Assembly (NCBI RefSeq): GCF_000346465.2
Contig: NC_034015.1
Coordinates: 4,634,148 to 4,698,147 of the forward strand
DNA from: Prunus persica
Taxonomy: Eukaryota; Streptophyta; Magnoliopsida; Rosales; Rosaceae
Direction of reading: 5' to 3'
DNA length: 64,000 nucleotides
Below the pieces are notes generated by a model. That model ran no database searches and was not told where the DNA came from. It saw only the letters and a program-made list of their open reading frames with translations. Below, one piece after another: positions 22,201 to 36,191 of this stretch; positions within the stretch are counted from its first letter, which is position 1; the number at the start of each line of letters is the position of its first letter. A program made the position numbers and the translations under genes.

Positions 22201-25200
22201 GGGATGAGTCATTTGGTGAGTTTTGAGTGAAATCCAATTGCCAAAACTGTGGAATACACCAACCGCTCCATTTAAGAACGAACTTCGTACGAACCTGAAT
22301 TGTCCAATTTGATAGAGCAATCGATATCACATTTAGTCCAAAACTTGGGGAACAACATAAAATGGTGGGAGGATTCATTTGGTGAGTTTTGAGTGAAATC
22401 CAATGGCTAAAACTATGCAATTTACCAACCGTTCCATTTCATAACGAACTTCATACGAACTTGAATTGTCCAATTTCATGGACCACTGAGATCAGATTGA
22501 GTCCAAAACTTGGGCAACATCATAATATGGTGGGAGGAGTCGTTTGGTCAGTTTTGAGTGAAATCCAATCTTTAGAACTATGCAATACATCAACGAGTCC
22601 ATCTCAGAACGAACTTCGTATGATCCTTAATTCTCCAATTTTGTTGCACCAATCAATACCTTTTTGAGTCCAAAACTTGGGGAACAACATAATGTTATGA
22701 GAGGAGTCATTTGGTGAGTTTTGAGTGCAATCGAATTGCCAAAGCCATGCAATACACTAACTACTCCCTTTAAGAACGAACTTCGTACGAACTTGACATG
22801 TCCAATTTCATAGACCAATCGATATCGGATTGAGTCCAAAACTTGGGGAACATCATAATATGATGGGAGGAGTCATTTGGTGATTTTGAGTAAAATTCAA
22901 TGGCTTAAACTATGTAATTTACCAACCATTCCATTTCATAACGAACTTCGTACTAACTTGAATTGTCCAATTTCATGGACCAATTGATATCAGATTGAGT
23001 CCAAAACTTGGGGAACATCATATTCTTGTGGGAGGAGTCATTTGGTGAGTTTTGAGTGAAATCCAATTTCCAAAACTATGCATTACACTAACCACTCCAA
23101 TCGAGAACGAACTTCGTACGAACATGAATAGTCCAATTTCTTGGACTAATCAATATAGGATTGAGCCCAAAACTTGGAGAACATCATCATATGGTGGGAG
23201 GAGTCATACGGTGAGTTTTGAGCGAAATCCAATGGCTAAAACTATGCAATAAACCAACCACTCCATTTCATAACGAACTTCTCACGAACCTGAATTGTCT
23301 GATTACAGAGACCAATCGATATCAGATTGAGTCCAAAACTTGGGGAACAACATAATATGGTGGGAGCAGTCATTTGGTGAGTTTTAAGCGAAATCCACTG
23401 GCTAAAACTATGCAATTTACCAACCATTCGATTTCATAACGAACTTCATACGAACCTGAATTCTCCAATTTCATGGACTGATCGATATCGGATTGAGTCC
23501 AAAACTTGGGGAACATCATATTCTTGTGGGAGGAGTTATTTGGTGAGTTTTGAGTGAAATCTAATTGCCAAAACTATGCAAAACACCAACTACTCCATTT
23601 AAAAAAGAACTTTGTACAACCCTGAATTGTCCGAGTTCATGGACCAGTCGATGTCAGATTGAGTCCAAAACTTGGGGAACATCATAATTTTGTGGGAGGA
23701 GACATTTGGTGAGTTTTGAGTGAAATCCAATTGCCAAAACTATGCAATACACCAACTCTTGAATTTCAGAACGAACTTCGTACGTACCTGAATTGTCTAA
23801 TTTCGTGGACCAATCGATATCGGATTGAGCCCAAAACTTGGGGAACATCATAATATGGTGGGAGGAGTCATTTGGTGAGTTTTCAATGAAATCCAATGGC
23901 TAAAACGATGCAATTTACCAACCATTCCATTTCATAACAAACTTCGTACGAACCTGAATTGTCCAATTTCATGGACCAATCGATATCGGATTGAGTCCAA
24001 AACTTGGGGAACATCATAATATAGTGGGAGGAGTCATTTGGTTTGTTTTGAGTGAAATCCAATCTCTAGAACAATGCAATACACCTACCACTCCATTTAA
24101 GAACGAGCTTCGTACGAACCAGGATTGTCCAATTTCATGGACCAATCGATATCGGATTGAGTCCAAAACTTGGGGAACATCATAATGTGGTGGGAGGAGT
24201 CATTTGGTGAGTTTTGAGTGAAACTCAATGGCGAAAACTATGCAATACAATAACCACTCCATTGAAGAACGTACTTCGTACGAACCTGAATTGTCCAATT
24301 TCATGGACCAATCGATATCGGATTGAGTCCAAAACTTGGCACAATATAGTGGGAGGAGTCATTTGGTGGGTTCGGAGTGAAATCCAATCTTTAGAACAAT
24401 AAGATAAATCAACCACACCATTTCAGAACGAACTTCGAACGAACCTGAATTGTCCAATTTAAGGGACCAATCGATATCGAATTGAGTCCAAAACTTGGGG
24501 AACATTATAATATTGTGGGAGGAGTCATTTGGTGAGTTTTGAGTGAAATCCAACGGCCAAAACTATGCAATACACCAATCACTCCAATAGAGAACGAAAT
24601 TCGTACGAACATGAATAGTCCAATTTCGCGGACCAATCGTTAACGGATTGTGTCCAAAACTTGGGGAACAACATAATATGGTGGGAGGAGTCATATGGTG
24701 AGTTTTGAGCGAAATCGAATGGCTAAAACTACGCAATCCACCAACCACTCCATTTCAGAACGAACTTTGCACGAACCTGAATTGTCCGATTTCATGGACC
24801 AATCGATATCGGATAGAGTCCAAAACTTGGGGAACAAAGTAATGTTGTGGGAGGACTCATTTGGTGAGTTTTGAGTGAAATCCAACCTCTAGAACTACGC
24901 AATACACCAACCACTCCATTTCACAAAGCACTTTGTACGAACCTGAATTATCCAATTTCATGGACCAGTCGATATCGGATTGGGCCCAAAACTTGGGGAA
25001 CAACATAATATGGTGGGAGGAGTCATACGGTGAGTTTTGAGCGAAATCCAATGGTTAAAACTGTGCAATAAAACAGCCACTCCCTTTTATAACGTACTTC
25101 TTACGAACCTGAATTGTCCGATTTCATGGACCAATCGACATCGGATTGAGTCCAAAACTTGGGGAACATCATAATGTTGTGGGAGGAGTCATTTTGTGAG

Positions 25201-27420
25201 TTTGGAGTGAAATCCAATGGCTAAAACAATGCAACACACCAACCACTCCATTAAAGAACGAACTTCGTACGAAAATGAATTGTCCAATCGACATCGTATT
25301 GAGTCCAAAACTTGGGGAACATCATAATACTGTGGGAGGAGTCATTTGGTGGGTTTTAAGTGAAATCCAATTTTCAAAACTATGAAATAAACCAACCACT
25401 CCATTAGAGAACGAACTTCGTACGAACTTGAATAGTCCAACTTCTTGGACCAATCGATATCGGATTGAGCCCAAAACTTGGGGAACAACGTAATATGGTG
25501 GGGGGAGTCATTTGGTGGGTTTTTCGTGAAATCCAATGGCTAGAACTATGCAATACACCAACCGCTCCAGTTCGTAACGAACTTCGTACAAACCTGAATT
25601 GTACAATTTCAGGGACCAATCGATATCGGATTGAGGCCAACGTTTGGGGAACTTCATAATATAGTGGGAGGTTTCATCTGGTGGGTTTTGATTAAAATCC
25701 AATATCTACAACTACGCAATGCACCAACAAGTCCATTTCAAAGCAAACTTTGTACGAACTTGAATTGTCCAATTTCATGGACCAATCGATATCGGATTGA
25801 GCCCAAAAGTTGGGGAACATCATAATGTTGTTTGAGGTGTCATTTGGTGAGTTTTGTGTGAAATCCAATGGGTAAAAGAATGCAATTCATCAACCACTCC
25901 ATTTCATAAGGAATTTCATAAGAACCCAACCACAACATTTAAGAACGAAATTCGTACGAACCTAAATGGTTCGATTTCATGGACCAATCGATATTGAACT
26001 GAGTCCAAAACATGGCGAACATCATAATATTGTGGGTGGAGTCATTTGGTCGGTTTTGAGAGAAATCCAATCTCTAGAAGTATACAATACACCAACCACT
26101 CCATTTCATAACGAACATCGTACGTACCTGAATTGTCCAATTTCACGGACCAATCGATATCGGATTGAGTCCAAAACTTGGGGAATGTCATTATGTTGTG
26201 GGAGGAGTCATTTTGTGATAGTGCCTAAAACAATTCCGTACACCAACCACTCTATTTTAGAACGAACTTTGTACCAACCTGAATTGTCCAACTTCATGGA
26301 CCAATCGATATCGGATTGAGTCCAAAACTTGTGGAATATCATAATATGGTGGGAGGAGTCATATGATGAGTTTTGAGAGAAATCCAATGGCTAAAACTAT
26401 GCAATACACCAACCACTCCATTTCAGAACGAACTTCGTACGAACCTGAATTGTGTGATTTCATGGACCAATCAATATCGGATTGAGTCCAACACTTGGGG
26501 TTCTTCATAATATAGTGGGAGGTGTCATTTGGGGGGTTTTGAGTGAAATCCAATCTCTGCAACTACGCAATACACCAACCACTCCATTTCAGAGTGAACT
26601 TCGTAAGAACTTGAATTGTCCAATTTCATGGACCAATCGATATCAGATTGAGTCCAAAACTTAGGGAACATCATAATATGATGGAATGAGTGATTTGGTG
26701 AGTTTTGCGGGAAATCCAATGGCTCATACTATGCAATATATCAACCACTCCATTTCATAACGAACTTCGCACGCGCCTAAATTGTCCAATGTCATGGACC
26801 AATCGATATCGAATTGAGTCCAAAAGTGCGGGAACATCATAATGTTGTGGGAGGAGTCATTTTGTGAGTTTTGAGTGAAATTCAATGGCTAAAACAGTAC
26901 AATATACCAACCAGTCCATTTCAGAACGAACTTGGTATGATGCTGAATTGTCCGATTTCATGGACCAATCGATATCGGATTGAGTCCAAAACTTGGGGAA
27001 CATCATAAAATTATGGGAGCAGTCATTTGGTGAGTTTTGAGTGAAATCCAATTTACAGAACAATGGAATACACCAACCACTCCATTTCAGAACGAACTTC
27101 GTACGAACCCGAATTGTTCAATTTCACGGACCAATCGATATCAGATTGCGTCCAAAACTTGGTGAACATCATAATGTTGTGGGAGAAGTGATTGGTGAGT
27201 TTTGAGTGAAATCCAATTGCCAAAACTATGTGACACACCAAACAGTCCAATAGAGAATGAACTTCAAACGAACAGTAATAGTCCATTTTCTTGGACCAAT
27301 CGAAACTGATTGAGTCCAAAACTTGGGGAACATCAAAGTACGGTGAGAGGAGTCATATGGTGAGTTATGAGTGAAATCCAATGGTTAAAACTATGCAATA
27401 CACCAACCACTCCATTTCAG

Positions 27421-28627
27421 AACGAACTTCATATGAACCTGAATTGTCCGATTTCATGGACCAGTCGATATCGGATAGAGTCCAAAACTTGGGGAACATC
27501 ATAATGTTGTGGGAGGAGTCACTTGGTGAATTTTGAGTGAAATCCAATTGCCAAAACTATGCAATACACCAACCACTCCATTTCAGAACGAACTTCTTAC
27601 GAATCTGAATGGTCCAATTTCAAGCACCAATCGATATCGGATTGAATCCAAAACTTAGGGAACAACATAATATTGGGGGAGGTATCATTTGATGTGTTTT
27701 GAGTAAAATCCAGTCTCTAGAACTACGCAATACACGAACCACTACATTTCAGAACGAACTTCGTATGAACCTGAATTGTCCGATTTCATGGACCAATCGA
27801 TATTAGATTGAGTCCAAAACCGGGGGAACGCCATAATATTGTGGGAGGAGTCATTTGGTAGGATTTGAGTGAAATCCAATCTCTAGAACTATAGAATACA
27901 CGAACCACTCAATTTCATAATGAACATCGTACGACCCTTAATTGTCTAATTTCACGGACTAATTGATATCGGATTGAGTCCAAAACTTGGGGAACATCAT
28001 AATATTGTGGGTGGAATCATTTGGTGGGTTTTGAGTGAAATCCAATCTCTAGAACTATACAATACACCAACCACTCCATTTCAGAACGAACGTCGTATGA
28101 ACCTGAATTGTCCGATTTCATGGACCAGTCGATATCGAATAGAGTCCAAAACTTGGGGAACATCATAATGTTGTGGGAGGAGTCACTTGGTGAGTTTTGA
28201 GTGAAATCCAATTGCCAAAACTATGCAATACACCAACCACTCCATTTTAGAACGAACTTCTTACGAATCTGAATAGTCCAATTTCATGCACCAATCGATA
28301 TCGGATTGAATCCAAAACTTAGGGAACAACATAATATTGGGGGAGGTATCATTTGATGTGTTTTGAGTAAAATCCAGTCTCTAGAACTACGCAATACACG
28401 AACCACTACATTTCAGAACGAACTTCGTACGAACCTGAATTGTCCGATTTCATGGACCAATCGATATTAGATTGAGTCCGAAACCGGGGGAACACGATAA
28501 TATTGTGGGAGGAGTCATTTGGTAGGATTTGAGTGAAATCCAATCTCTAGAACTATAGAATACACAAACCACTCAATTTCATAATGAACATCGTATGAAC
28601 CTTAATTGTCTAATTTCACGGACCAAT
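27421..28627 (+). repeat. recent four-monomer tandem duplication in the satellite
   Basis: Sequence 27421-27963 is repeated at 28085-28627 with an offset of 664 bp, exactly four 166-bp periods. The two copies share rare private variants, among them GGACCAGTCGATATCG, AACATAATATTGGGGGAGG, TGTGTTTTGAGTAAAATCC and CACGAACCACTACATTTC. They are far more alike than neighbouring monomers are to each other, so this is a recent unequal-exchange or amplification event. Confidence 0.85.
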
Positions 28628-30500
28628 CGATATCAGCTTGAGTCCAAAACTTTGGGAACATCATAATATGGTGAGAGGAGTCATTTGGTGAGTTTTTAGT
28701 GAAATCCAATGGCTAGAACTATGAAATACACAAACCACTCCATTTCATAACGAACTTCGTACGAACCTTAATTGTGCAATTTCATGGACCAATCGATATC
28801 AGATTGGGTCCAGAAATTGGGGAACATCACAATATTGTGGGAGGAGTCATTTGGCGAGTGTTGAGTGAAATCCAATCCCTAGAACTATGCGATACACGGA
28901 CCACTCCATTTCACAACGAACTTCGTACAAACCTGAATTATCCAATTTCGTGGAACATCATAGTATGGTGGAAGGAGTCATTTGGGGAATTTTGAGTAAA
29001 ACCCAATGGCTAAAACTGTGCAATACACCAACCACTCCATTTCAGAACGAACTTCGAACGAACATGAATAGTCCCATTTCTTGGACCATTCGATATCAAA
29101 TTGAGTCCAGAACTTGGGGAACATCATAATATTGTGGGAGGTGTCATTTGTTGGGTTTTGAGGGAAATCCAATCCCTAGAACTATACGATACACCGACCA
29201 CTCCATTTTACAACGAACTTCGTACAAAACTGAATTATCCAATTTCGTGGAACAATCGATATTGATTGAGTGGTTGGAGTATTGCATAGTATCGTGGGAG
29301 GAGTCGTTTGTTGAGTTTTGAGTAAAATCCAAGGCTACAACTATGCAATTTACCAACCACTCCATTTTAGAACGAACTTCGTACGAACCTGAATTGTCCA
29401 ATTTCTTGGACCATTCGATATCGGAGTGAGTCCAAAACTTGGGGAACATCATAATATGGTGGGAGGTGTTATTTGGTGAGTTTTGAGAGAAATCCAATGG
29501 CTAAAACTACGCAATACACCAACCACTCCATTTCATAACGAACTTCATATAAACCTGAATTGTCCAATTTCATGCACCAATCGATATTGGAACGAGTCCA
29601 AAACTTGAGGAACATCATAATGTGGTGTGAGGAGTCATTTTATGAGTTTGGGTGAAATCCAATGGCTAAAACAATGCAATAAACCGACAACTGCAATTCA
29701 GAACGAACTTCGTTCAAACCTGAACTGTCCGATTTCGTTGACCGCTCGATATCGGATTGAGTTCAAAACTTGCGGAACATCATATTGTTGTGGGAGGAGT
29801 TATTTGGTGAGTTTTGAGTGAAATTCAGTGGACAAGACGATGCAATACACCAACCACTCCATTTCATAACGAACTTCGTACGAACCTGAATTGTCCGATT
29901 TCATGGGGCAATCGATAAGGGATTGAGTCCAAATCTTAGGGAACATCATAATATTGTGGGAGGAGTCATTTGGTGAGTTTTGAGTAAAATCCAATATCTG
30001 GAACTATGCAATACACCAACCACTCCATTTTAGAACGAACTTCGTACGAACCTGGATTGTCCAATTTCATGGACTAATCGATATCGGATTGAGTCCAAAA
30101 CTAGGGATAATCAGAAATGTAGTGGGGGGATTCATTTGGTGTGTTTTGAGTGAAATTCAATTGCCAGAACTATGTCATAAACGAACCACTCCATTTCAGA
30201 ACGAACTTCTTACGAACCAGAATTGTCCGATTTTGATTGAGTCCGAAACTTGGGGAACACCATAGTATCGTGGGAGGAGTCGTTTGTTGAGTTTTGAGTA
30301 AAATCCAATGGCTACAACTATGCAATTTACCAACCACTCCATTTCAGAACGAACTTCGTACGAACCTGAATTGTCCAATTTCTTGGACCAATCGATATCA
30401 GATTGAGTCCAACACTTGGGGAACTTCATAATATATCTGGTGTTTTACTGAAATCCAATCTCTACAACTACGCAGTACACCAACTACTCCATTTTAGAAC

Positions 30501-31142
30501 GAACATCGTACGAACTTTAGTTGTCGAATTTCATGGACCAATCGTTATCGGATTGAGTCCAAAACTTGGGGAACATCGTAATATGGTGGGAGGCGGTATT
30601 TGGTGAATTTTGAGAGAAATCCAATGGCTAAAACTACGCAATAAACCATCCACTCCATTTCATAACGAACCTGAATTGTCAAATTTCATGTACCAATCGA
30701 TATCGGATTGAGTCCAAAACTTGGGGAACACCACAATATGGTGGGAGGAGTCTTTTGGTGGGTTTTGAGTGAAATCCAATCTCTAGAAGCATGCAACACA
30801 CCAACCACTCCATTTCAGAACGAACATCGTACGAACTTTAGTTGTCGAATTTCATGGACCAATCGTTATCGGATTGAGTCCAAAACTTGGGAAACATCAT
30901 ATTATGGTGGGAGGCGTTATTTGGTGAATTTTGAGAGAAATCCAATGGCTAGAACTACGCAATAAACCATCCACTCCATTTCATAACGAACCTGAATTGT
31001 CAAATTTCATGTACCAAGCGATATCGGATTGAGTCCAAAACTTGGGGAACACCACAATATGGTTTGAGGAGTCTTTTCGTGGGTTTTGAGTGAAATCCAA
31101 TCTCTAGAAATATGCAATACACCAACCACTCTATTTCAGAAC
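30501..31142 (+). repeat. recent two-monomer tandem duplication with a shared 11-bp deletion
   Basis: Sequence starting at 30501 recurs at 30822 (offset 321 bp). Both copies share TTTAGTTGTCGAATTTC, CAATCGTTATCGG, a GGTGGGAGGCG variant and a monomer that lacks the usual TTCGTACGAAC segment (CATAACGAACCTGAATTG). Two periods of 166 minus 11 give 321, which explains the offset. Confidence 0.85.
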
Positions 31143-31876
31143 GAAGTTTGTACGAACCTAAATTGTCCAATTTCATGGACCACTCGATATCGGATTGAGT
31201 CCAAAACTTGGGGAACATCATAGTATTGTGGGAGGAGTCATTTGGTGAGTTTTTTGAGTGAAATCCAATTGCTAAAACTATGCAATACACCAATCTTTCC
31301 ATTTCATAACGAACTTTGTACGAACCTTAATTTTTCGATTTCATGGACCAATCGATATCGGATTGAGTCCAAAACTTGGGGAACATCATAATATGGTGGG
31401 AGGAGTCATTTTGTGAGTTTTAAGTGAAATCCAATGGCTAAAACTATGCAATACACCAACCAATCCATTTCAGAACGAACTTCGTACGAACCTGAATTGT
31501 CCAATTTCATGGACTAATCGATATCGAATTGAGTCCAAAACTTGGGAAACAACATAATATGGTGGGCGGAGTCATTTGGTAATTTTGGAGTGAAATCAAA
31601 TTGCTAAAACTATGCAATACACGAACCATTCCATTTCAGAACGAACTTCGTACGAACCCGAATTGTCCGATTTCATGGAACAACCGATATCGGACTGAGT
31701 CCAAAACTTCATGAACATCCTAATATTGTGGGAGGAGTCATTTGGTGGGTTTTGAGTGAAATCCAATCTCTAGAACCATACAATACACCAACCACTCAAT
31801 TTCATAACGAACTTCGTACGAACCTGAATTGTCCAATTTCATAGTTCAATCGATATCGGATTTAGTCCAAAACTTG

Positions 31877-32370
31877 GGGAACATCCTAATATTGTGGGAG
31901 GAGGCATTTGGTGAGTTTTGAGTGAAATCCAATTCCTAAAACTATGCAATACTCCAACCATTCCATTTCAGAACGAACTTCGTGTGAACCTGAATTGTCC
32001 GATTTCATGGACCAATCGATATCGGAATGAGTCCAAAAGTTGAGGAACATCTTAATATTGTGGGAGGAGGCATTTGGTGAGTTTTGAGTGAAATCCAATT
32101 TCTAAAACTATGCAATACTCCAACCATTCCATTTCGGAACGAACTTCGTGTGAACCTGAATTGTCCGATTTCATGGACCAATCAATATCGGACTGAGTCC
32201 AAAAGTTGAGGAACGTCCTAATATTGTGGGAGGAGGCATTTGGTGAGTTGAGTGAAACCCAATTTCTAAAACTATGCAATACTCCAACCACTCCATTTCG
32301 GAACGAACTTCGTGTTAACCTGTATTGTCTGATTTCATGGACCAATCGATATAGGATCGAGTCCAAAACT
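31877..32370 (+). repeat. three near-identical adjacent satellite monomers
   Basis: Three successive monomers share the private variants GGAGGAGGCATTTGGTGAG, CAATACTCCAACCA, CTTCGTGTGAACCTG or a close form, and CCAAAAGTTGAGGAAC, at a spacing of 165-166 bp. This indicates local amplification of a single monomer. Confidence 0.8.
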
Positions 32371-35300
32371 TTGGCAACATCGTAATGTTGTGGGAGGAGT
32401 CAGTTTGTGAATTTTGAGTGAAATCCAAAGGATAAAACAAATGGACAAACCACTCCATTTCAGAATGAACTTCGTACAGACCTGAATTGTCTGATTTCAT
32501 GGACCAATTGATATTGGATTGGGTCCAAAACTTGGGCAACGTCATAATATTGTGGGAGGAATCATTTAGTGGGATTTGAGTGAAATCCAATCTCTAGAAC
32601 AATACAATACACCGACCACACAAATTTAGAACGGACTTCGTACGAACGTGAATTGTCCAATTTCGTGGGCCAATCGTTATCGGATTGGGTCCAAAACTTG
32701 GGGAACAACATAATATGGTGGGAGGAGTCATTTTGTGAGTTTTGAGTGAAATCCAATGGCTAAAACTATGCAATACACCAACCACTTAATTTCATAATGA
32801 AATTCGTACGAACTTGAAATTTCCTATTTCATGTACGAATCGATATCGGATTGACTCCAAAACTTGGGGAGCATCATAATATTGTGGGAGGAGTCACTTG
32901 GTTGGTTTTGAGTGAAATGCAATCTCTAGAACTTTACAATACAGCAACCACTCCATTTCATAACGAACTTTGTACGAGCCGAAATTGTCCGATTTCATGG
33001 ACCAATCGATATGGAATTGAGCCCAATACTTGGTGAACATCATAATGTTGGGGGAGGAGTCATTCCCATTGCCAAAACTATGATATACACCAACCACTCC
33101 AATGGAGAAAGAACTTCATACGAACCTGAACTGTCAGATTTCATGGACGAATCGATATCGGATTGAGTCTAAAACCTGGGGAACATCATAATGTTGTGGG
33201 GGGACTCATTTGGTGAGTTTTGAGTGAAATCCAATCTCTAGAACTGTACACAAGACCGACCACTCCATTTCAGAACGAACTTCGTACGAACCTGAATTGT
33301 TTGATTTCATGTACCAATCGATATCGGATTGAGTCCAAAACTTGGGGAACATCAAAATGTTGTGGGAGGATTCACTTGTTGAGTTTTGAGTGAAATCCAA
33401 TTGCCAAAACTATGCAATACACCAACCACTGCATTTATGAAGGAACTTTGTACGAACCTAAATTGTCCTATTTCATGGACCAATCGAATTGGTTTGAGTC
33501 CAAAACTTGGGGAACATCATAATATTGTGGGAGGAGTCATTTGGGGGGTTTTGAGTGAAATCCAGTGGCTAAAACTACGCAATACACCTACCACTCCACT
33601 TCAGAACGAAATTCATATGAACTTGAATTGTCCAATTTCGTAGACCAATCGACATCGAATTGAGTCCCAAACTTGGTAAACACCATAATGTTGTGGGAGG
33701 AGTCATTTGGTGAGTTTTGAGTGAAATCCAATTGCCAAAACTATGACATACACCAACCACTCCAATAGACAACGAACTTCGTACGAACATGAATAGTCTA
33801 ATTTCTTGGACCAGTCAATATCGGATTGAGCCCAAAACTTGGAGAACATCATAATATGGCGGGGGGAGTCATATGGTGGGTTTTGAGTCAAATCCCATCT
33901 CTAGAACTATACAATACACCAACCACTCCACTTCGGAACGAACTTCGTACGAACCTGAATTGTCCGATTTCATGGACCAATCGATATCGGATTGAATCCA
34001 AAACTTGGGGAATGTCATAATATTGTGGGAGAAGTCATTCGGCGGGTTTTGAGTGAAATTGAACTTGTAGAACTATATAATACACCAACCACTCCATTTC
34101 AAAACGAACTTAAAAAAAAACCCGAATTGTCCGATTTCATGGACCAATTGATATCGTATTGAGTCCAAAATTCGGGGAACAACATAATATTGTGGGAGAA
34201 GTTATTTGGGGGGTTTTGAATGAAATCCAGTCTCTAGAACTGGGCAATACAGCAACCACTCCATTTCACAACGAACTTTGTACGAAACTGAATTATTCAA
34301 TTTCAAGGGTCAATCGATATCGGATTAATTCCAAAACTTGGGGAACATCGTAATATATGGTGGGAGGAGTCCTTTTTTGAGTTTTGAGTGAAATCCAATG
34401 GCAAAAACTGTGCAATACACCAACCACTCCATTAGAGAACGAACTTCGTACGAACATGAAGAGTTCAATTTCTTAGAACAATCGATATCGGATTGAGCCC
34501 AAAACTTGGGGAACATCATAATATGATGGGAGGAGTCATATGGTGAGTTTTGAGTGAAATCCAGTTTCTAGAACTGTACAATAGCACAACCACTCCATTT
34601 CAGAACGAACTTCGTACACACCTTAATTGTCCAATGTGATGGACCAATCGATATCAGATTGATTCCAAAACTTGGGGAACATCATAATATTGTTGGAGGA
34701 GTCATTTGGTGGGTTTTGAGAGAAATTCAATTCTAGAACTACATAATACACCAACCACTCCATTTCAGAACGAACTTCGTATGAACCTGAAGTGTGCAAT
34801 TTCAGGGACCGATCGATATCGGATTGAGTCCAAAACTTAAGGAACATCATAATATGGTGGGAGGAGTCAGGTGTTGAGTTTTGAGCGAAATCCAATGGCT
34901 AAAACTATGCAATACACCAACCACTCGATTTCATAACGAACTTCGTACGAACCTGAATTGTTTGATTTCATGAACCAATCGATATCGGATTTAGTCCAAA
35001 ACTTGGGGAACATCATAATTTTTTGGGATGAGTCATTTGGTGGGTTTTGAGAGAAATCCAATCTCTAGAACTATACAATACACTAACCACCCCATTTCAG
35101 AACGAACTTCGTACGAACCTGAATTGTCCAATTTTATGGACCAATCGATATCGGATTGAGTCCAAAACTAGGGAAACCTCATAATGTTGTCGGAGAAGTC
35201 ATTTTGTAAGTTTTGAGTGAAATCCAAAGGCTAAAACAATGCAATACACCACCCACTCTATTTCAGAATGAACTTCTAACAAACCTGAATTGTGCAATTT

Positions 35301-36191
35301 TATGGACCAATCGATATCGGATTGAGTCCAAAACTTGGGGAACATCATAATATTGTGGGAGGAGTCATTTGGTGGGTTTTGAGTGAAATCCAATCAATAG
35401 AACTATACAGTATACCAACCACTCTATTTCTGAAAGAACTTCATACGAACCTGAATTGTTCGATATCATGGACCAATCGATATGGGATTGAGTCCAAAAC
35501 TTGGGGAACCCCATAATATTGTAGGAGGTGTCATTTGGTGGATTTTGAGTGAAATACAATGTCTAGAACTATACAATAGACCAACCACTCCATTTCAGAA
35601 CAAACCTCGTACGAACTTGATTTGTCCGATTTCATGGACCAATCGATATCGGATTGAGCCCAAAACTTGGGGAACATCATAATATTGTGGGAGGAGTCAT
35701 TTGGTGGGTTTTGATTGAAATCCAATCTCTAGAGAAATGTAATACACCAACCACTCCATTTCAGAATGAACTTCGTACGAACTTGAATTGTGCAATTTCA
35801 TGGACCAATCGGTATCGGATTGAGTCCAAAACTTGAGGAACATCATAATATGGTGGGAGGAGTCATTTGGTGTTTGAGAGAAATCCAATCTCTCGAACTA
35901 TACACTGCACCAACCACTCCATTTAAGAACGAACTTCATACGAACCTAAATTGTCCAATTTCATGGACCAATCGATATCGGATTGAAACCAAAACTTGGG
36001 GAATATCACAATGTTGTGGGAGGAGTCATTTGGTGGGTTTTGAGTGAAATCCAATTGCCAAAACTATGCAATACACCAACCACTCCAATAGAGAACGAAC
36101 TTCGTACGAACTTGAATTGTCCAATTTCTTGAACAAATCGTTATAGGATTGAGCCCAAAACTTGGGGAACATCATATTATGGTGGGAGGAG

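Larger units (their letters stand above)
16296..36191 (+). repeat. 166-bp satellite array, block 2
   Basis: This is about 19.9 kb of head-to-tail monomers, roughly 120 copies, in the same orientation as block 1. The 166-bp spacing is regular over long stretches, for example across 20383-20743 and 24691-25051. Several monomer families alternate, distinguishable at the segment before CAATACACC: TCTCTAGAACTATACAA, TGGCTAAAACTATGCAA or TTGCCAAAACTATGCAA. Occasional monomers are shortened by deletions (near 16415, 18630, 24340, 25275, 28945 and 33060). No protein gene is supported. Short ORFs on both strands repeat with the monomer. Confidence 0.95.

Noticed and set aside
16296..36191. Many ORFs of about 64 codons on both strands in the satellite, with recurring protein sequence.
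   Set aside because: They repeat with the 166-bp monomer, occur on both strands at fixed positions, and reflect a stop-poor monomer of length 3n+1. No start context, codon signal or known domain supports them.
16296..36191. Regularly spaced repeats resembling a CRISPR array.
   Set aside because: The whole 166-bp unit repeats, with no unique spacers, and the context is a plant genome.
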